The position numbers and the translations under genes are program-made. Shown here one piece after another: positions 62,557 to 64,000 of a stretch of DNA of 64,000 nt (within the stretch, counting starts at the first letter, position 1; the number at the start of each line of letters is the position of its first letter). Origin of the DNA: Muricauda sp. SCSIO 65647 (GTDB lineage Bacteria; Bacteroidota; Bacteroidia; Flavobacteriales; Flavobacteriaceae); NCBI RefSeq assembly GCF_021534965.1, contig NZ_CP091037.1:3479501-3543500 (forward strand). Reading direction: 5' to 3'. The notes beneath the pieces are model-generated. The model was given only the letters and a program-made list of their open reading frames with translations, had not been told where the DNA came from and did no database searches.

Positions 62557-64000
62557 ATGGTTGAAGATTGGTTGAAATTTAAAAAATATCCCCACATTGG
62601 ACGTCCCTTAACAAAAAGGAGGGACAGTGGTTGGATAATTAATTATGTTACCAATCCAGACAAAATCACCAATCATAAATTTGTACCTCTCCTTCACAGA
62701 ACATTAAATCAACGCAAGTATAGACCTGCTAAAAATGCTTTAAAAAACGAATATGGCAAGAGGCAGCGGACGGTAGGTGAAAAAAAGCAACGTCACATAT
62801 TTTTTTCATCTCATTTGGATTCCATTATTTATAGTTACTACAGTCATTTGCTTACCATTGCCTATGAAGATTACTTAAAAGACAAACCTTACTCTTCTGT
62901 TGCTGTCGCATACCGAAAAATCCCTATTAAAAATGGAAAAAGTGGAAATAAGTCCAACATAGAATTTGCATTCGAAGCTCTAAATTTTATTGAAGAAAAT
63001 AAACACCGAAAGCTTTCTATAATCGTGGCGGATGTCACTTCCTTTTTTGACAATTTAGACCATCGCTTATTACACGCTCAATGGAAGCGAGTTTTAAGAG
63101 TCAATAATATGCCGGAAGATCATTATGCAGTTTATAAAAATTTGATTGCAAAGAATTATGTCAATGAAAACGAACTTTTTAATCGTTTCCAGCACAAACT
63201 AATGATAGAACGATTTAAGCCACATGATACTTCACAAACAGAACTAAAAAGAAAAAAGGTCAGCAAAATCTACAACATGCGGCACGAAAAAGTGGTTGCA
63301 TTCTGCACTACTGAAGAATTTTTTGATGAAGCCACTGATCTTATTCGCTATGACAAGCCTCTAAGTTCTAGAAGTAGGAGTGAACTCGGAAAAACTAAAC
63401 TCAAAGGTATTCCACAAGGTACTCCAATAAGTGCTACTTTGGCTAACATCTACATGTTAGATTTTGACGAAAAGGTTAATAACGCCGTAATTGACTCTTC
63501 AAAAAAAGCTTACTACCAAAGGTACAGTGATGATCTTATCATAATTTGTAATCGAGAGGATGAAGAATACTTTTACAGTTTGATACAAAATGAAATTGAA
63601 GTTAAAGCGAAGCTCGACATTCAACGTAAAAAGACCAACATATACCATTATGAGTTAAATGAGACTGGCGAATTTATGGGCGGGATAGTTGAAAACGGAA
63701 AATTGAACCAAAACAAGCAATTGGAATATTTGGGTTTCAGCTATGATGGAGAAAAAGTCAGGGTTAAAACCGCTGGTTTTTCTAAATTTTATCGCACAAT
63801 GAAAAGGTCTTTTAGACGTGGTGCTCATTTTGCCAAAAAAGCCCATATTCCATCAAATTCATTATTTGAAACACGTTTGTATAAAAGATTTACCCATGTC
63901 GGTTCAAAACGTCGTCTAAAGTGGATGCCTGATCCCGGTAGTCCTACAGGATATAGCCGTTCTGTACATTATGACTGGGGTAATTTCATCAGTTATTTAA
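62557..64000 (+). CDS. Antiviral reverse transcriptase (DRT/UG class, Drt2-like), cut by window edge
   Basis: 481 codons to the right edge with no stop. Start ATG 62557 (MVEDWLKFKKYPHIGRPL); the only upstream in-frame starts are TTG. Reverse transcriptase motifs: motif A VADVTSFFDNLDH (Asp159), GIPQGTPIS (284-292) and the catalytic YSDD (323-326), followed by a thumb region with LEYLGFSYDG. The N-terminus (YVTNPDKITNHKFVPLLHRTL) and the FFSSHLDSIIYSYYSHLL segment resemble Drt2 as I remember it; the subtype is less certain than the class. No group II intron maturase or retron motif. Intact in every codon read. Synthesises cDNA, in DRT2 from the upstream ncRNA. Confidence 0.85.
   Translation, partial: MVEDWLKFKKYPHIGRPLTKRRDSGWIINYVTNPDKITNHKFVPLLHRTLNQRKYRPAKNALKNEYGKRQRTVGEKKQRHIFFSSHLDSIIYSYYSHLLTIAYEDYLKDKPYSSVAVAYRKIPIKNGKSGNKSNIEFAFEALNFIEENKHRKLSIIVADVTSFFDNLDHRLLHAQWKRVLRVNNMPEDHYAVYKNLIAKNYVNENELFNRFQHKLMIERFKPHDTSQTELKRKKVSKIYNMRHEKVVAFCTTEEFFDEATDLIRYDKPLSSRSRSELGKTKLKGIPQGTPISATLANIYMLDFDEKVNNAVIDSSKKAYYQRYSDDLIIICNREDEEYFYSLIQNEIEVKAKLDIQRKKTNIYHYELNETGEFMGGIVENGKLNQNKQLEYLGFSYDGEKVRVKTAGFSKFYRTMKRSFRRGAHFAKKAHIPSNSLFETRLYKRFTHVGSKRRLKWMPDPGSPTGYSRSVHYDWGNFISYL

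Overview
The window comes from a member of the Bacteroidota, most likely a marine Flavobacteriaceae. Evidence: an ECF sigma / FecR / STN-TonB receptor cassette, LytS/LytTR pairs, many Sec/lipoprotein signals with a Cys lipobox, A-rich leaders without strong Shine-Dalgarno sequences, and promoters of the Bacteroidota form TTG-N~20-TAnnTTTG. I cannot name a species from sequence alone.

1-30 kb is ordinary chromosome. It begins with the C-terminal part of a repeat protein (1-1045). A LytS kinase, a degenerate LytS-like partner, a LytTR regulator, a D-aminoacylase homologue and a secreted protein follow (1.1-6.4 kb). Next are small secreted proteins, a sorbosone-dehydrogenase-like beta-propeller, a BASS transporter, a MORN/DUF2490 group, an EF-G paralogue lacking the catalytic histidine, and two paralogous 'DVKAI' repeat proteins. 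The block 19.9-25.3 kb is a local regulon: an AraC-type regulator, an SDR, two SRPBCC proteins, an NAD(P)-binding protein, a small membrane protein and an MBL-fold hydrolase in three minus-strand units. Each unit is preceded by the same 36-bp operator built from two direct half sites 21 bp apart. A 2'-5' RNA ligase-like protein, a zinc alcohol dehydrogenase and isocitrate dehydrogenase follow.

30-51 kb holds an LRR lipoprotein, an AT-rich block of three unrecognised envelope proteins (32.1-35.6 kb) and a phosphorelay operon (HPt, LytTR regulator, TPR hybrid kinase). It continues with a secreted (alpha/alpha)6 glycosidase, the ECF sigma / FecR / TonB-receptor unit, a transglutaminase-7TM / ATP-grasp ligase / beta-barrel operon and two cold-shock-domain proteins.

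52.6-64 kb is an AT-rich accessory region that reads as a defence island. A truncated tyrosine recombinase marks its left side. Inside are a small protein plus XRE regulator, and a tightly overlapping four-gene operon: PD-(D/E)XK-like nuclease, QatB-like protein starting MGTS, QueC-like QatC protein, and a protein resembling the start of RecB/Cas4-type nucleases. This resembles QatABCD but lacks QatA and QatD. A DUF1778/GNAT toxin-antitoxin pair with its operator, a composite palindromic repeat array and a large Cys-rich lipoprotein come next. At the right edge is a truncated antiviral reverse transcriptase of the DRT/UG class (YSDD active site), preceded by a strongly structured non-coding region. 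A dispersed ~150-bp intergenic repeat with conserved ends flanks the Qat-like/toxin-antitoxin segment in direct orientation.
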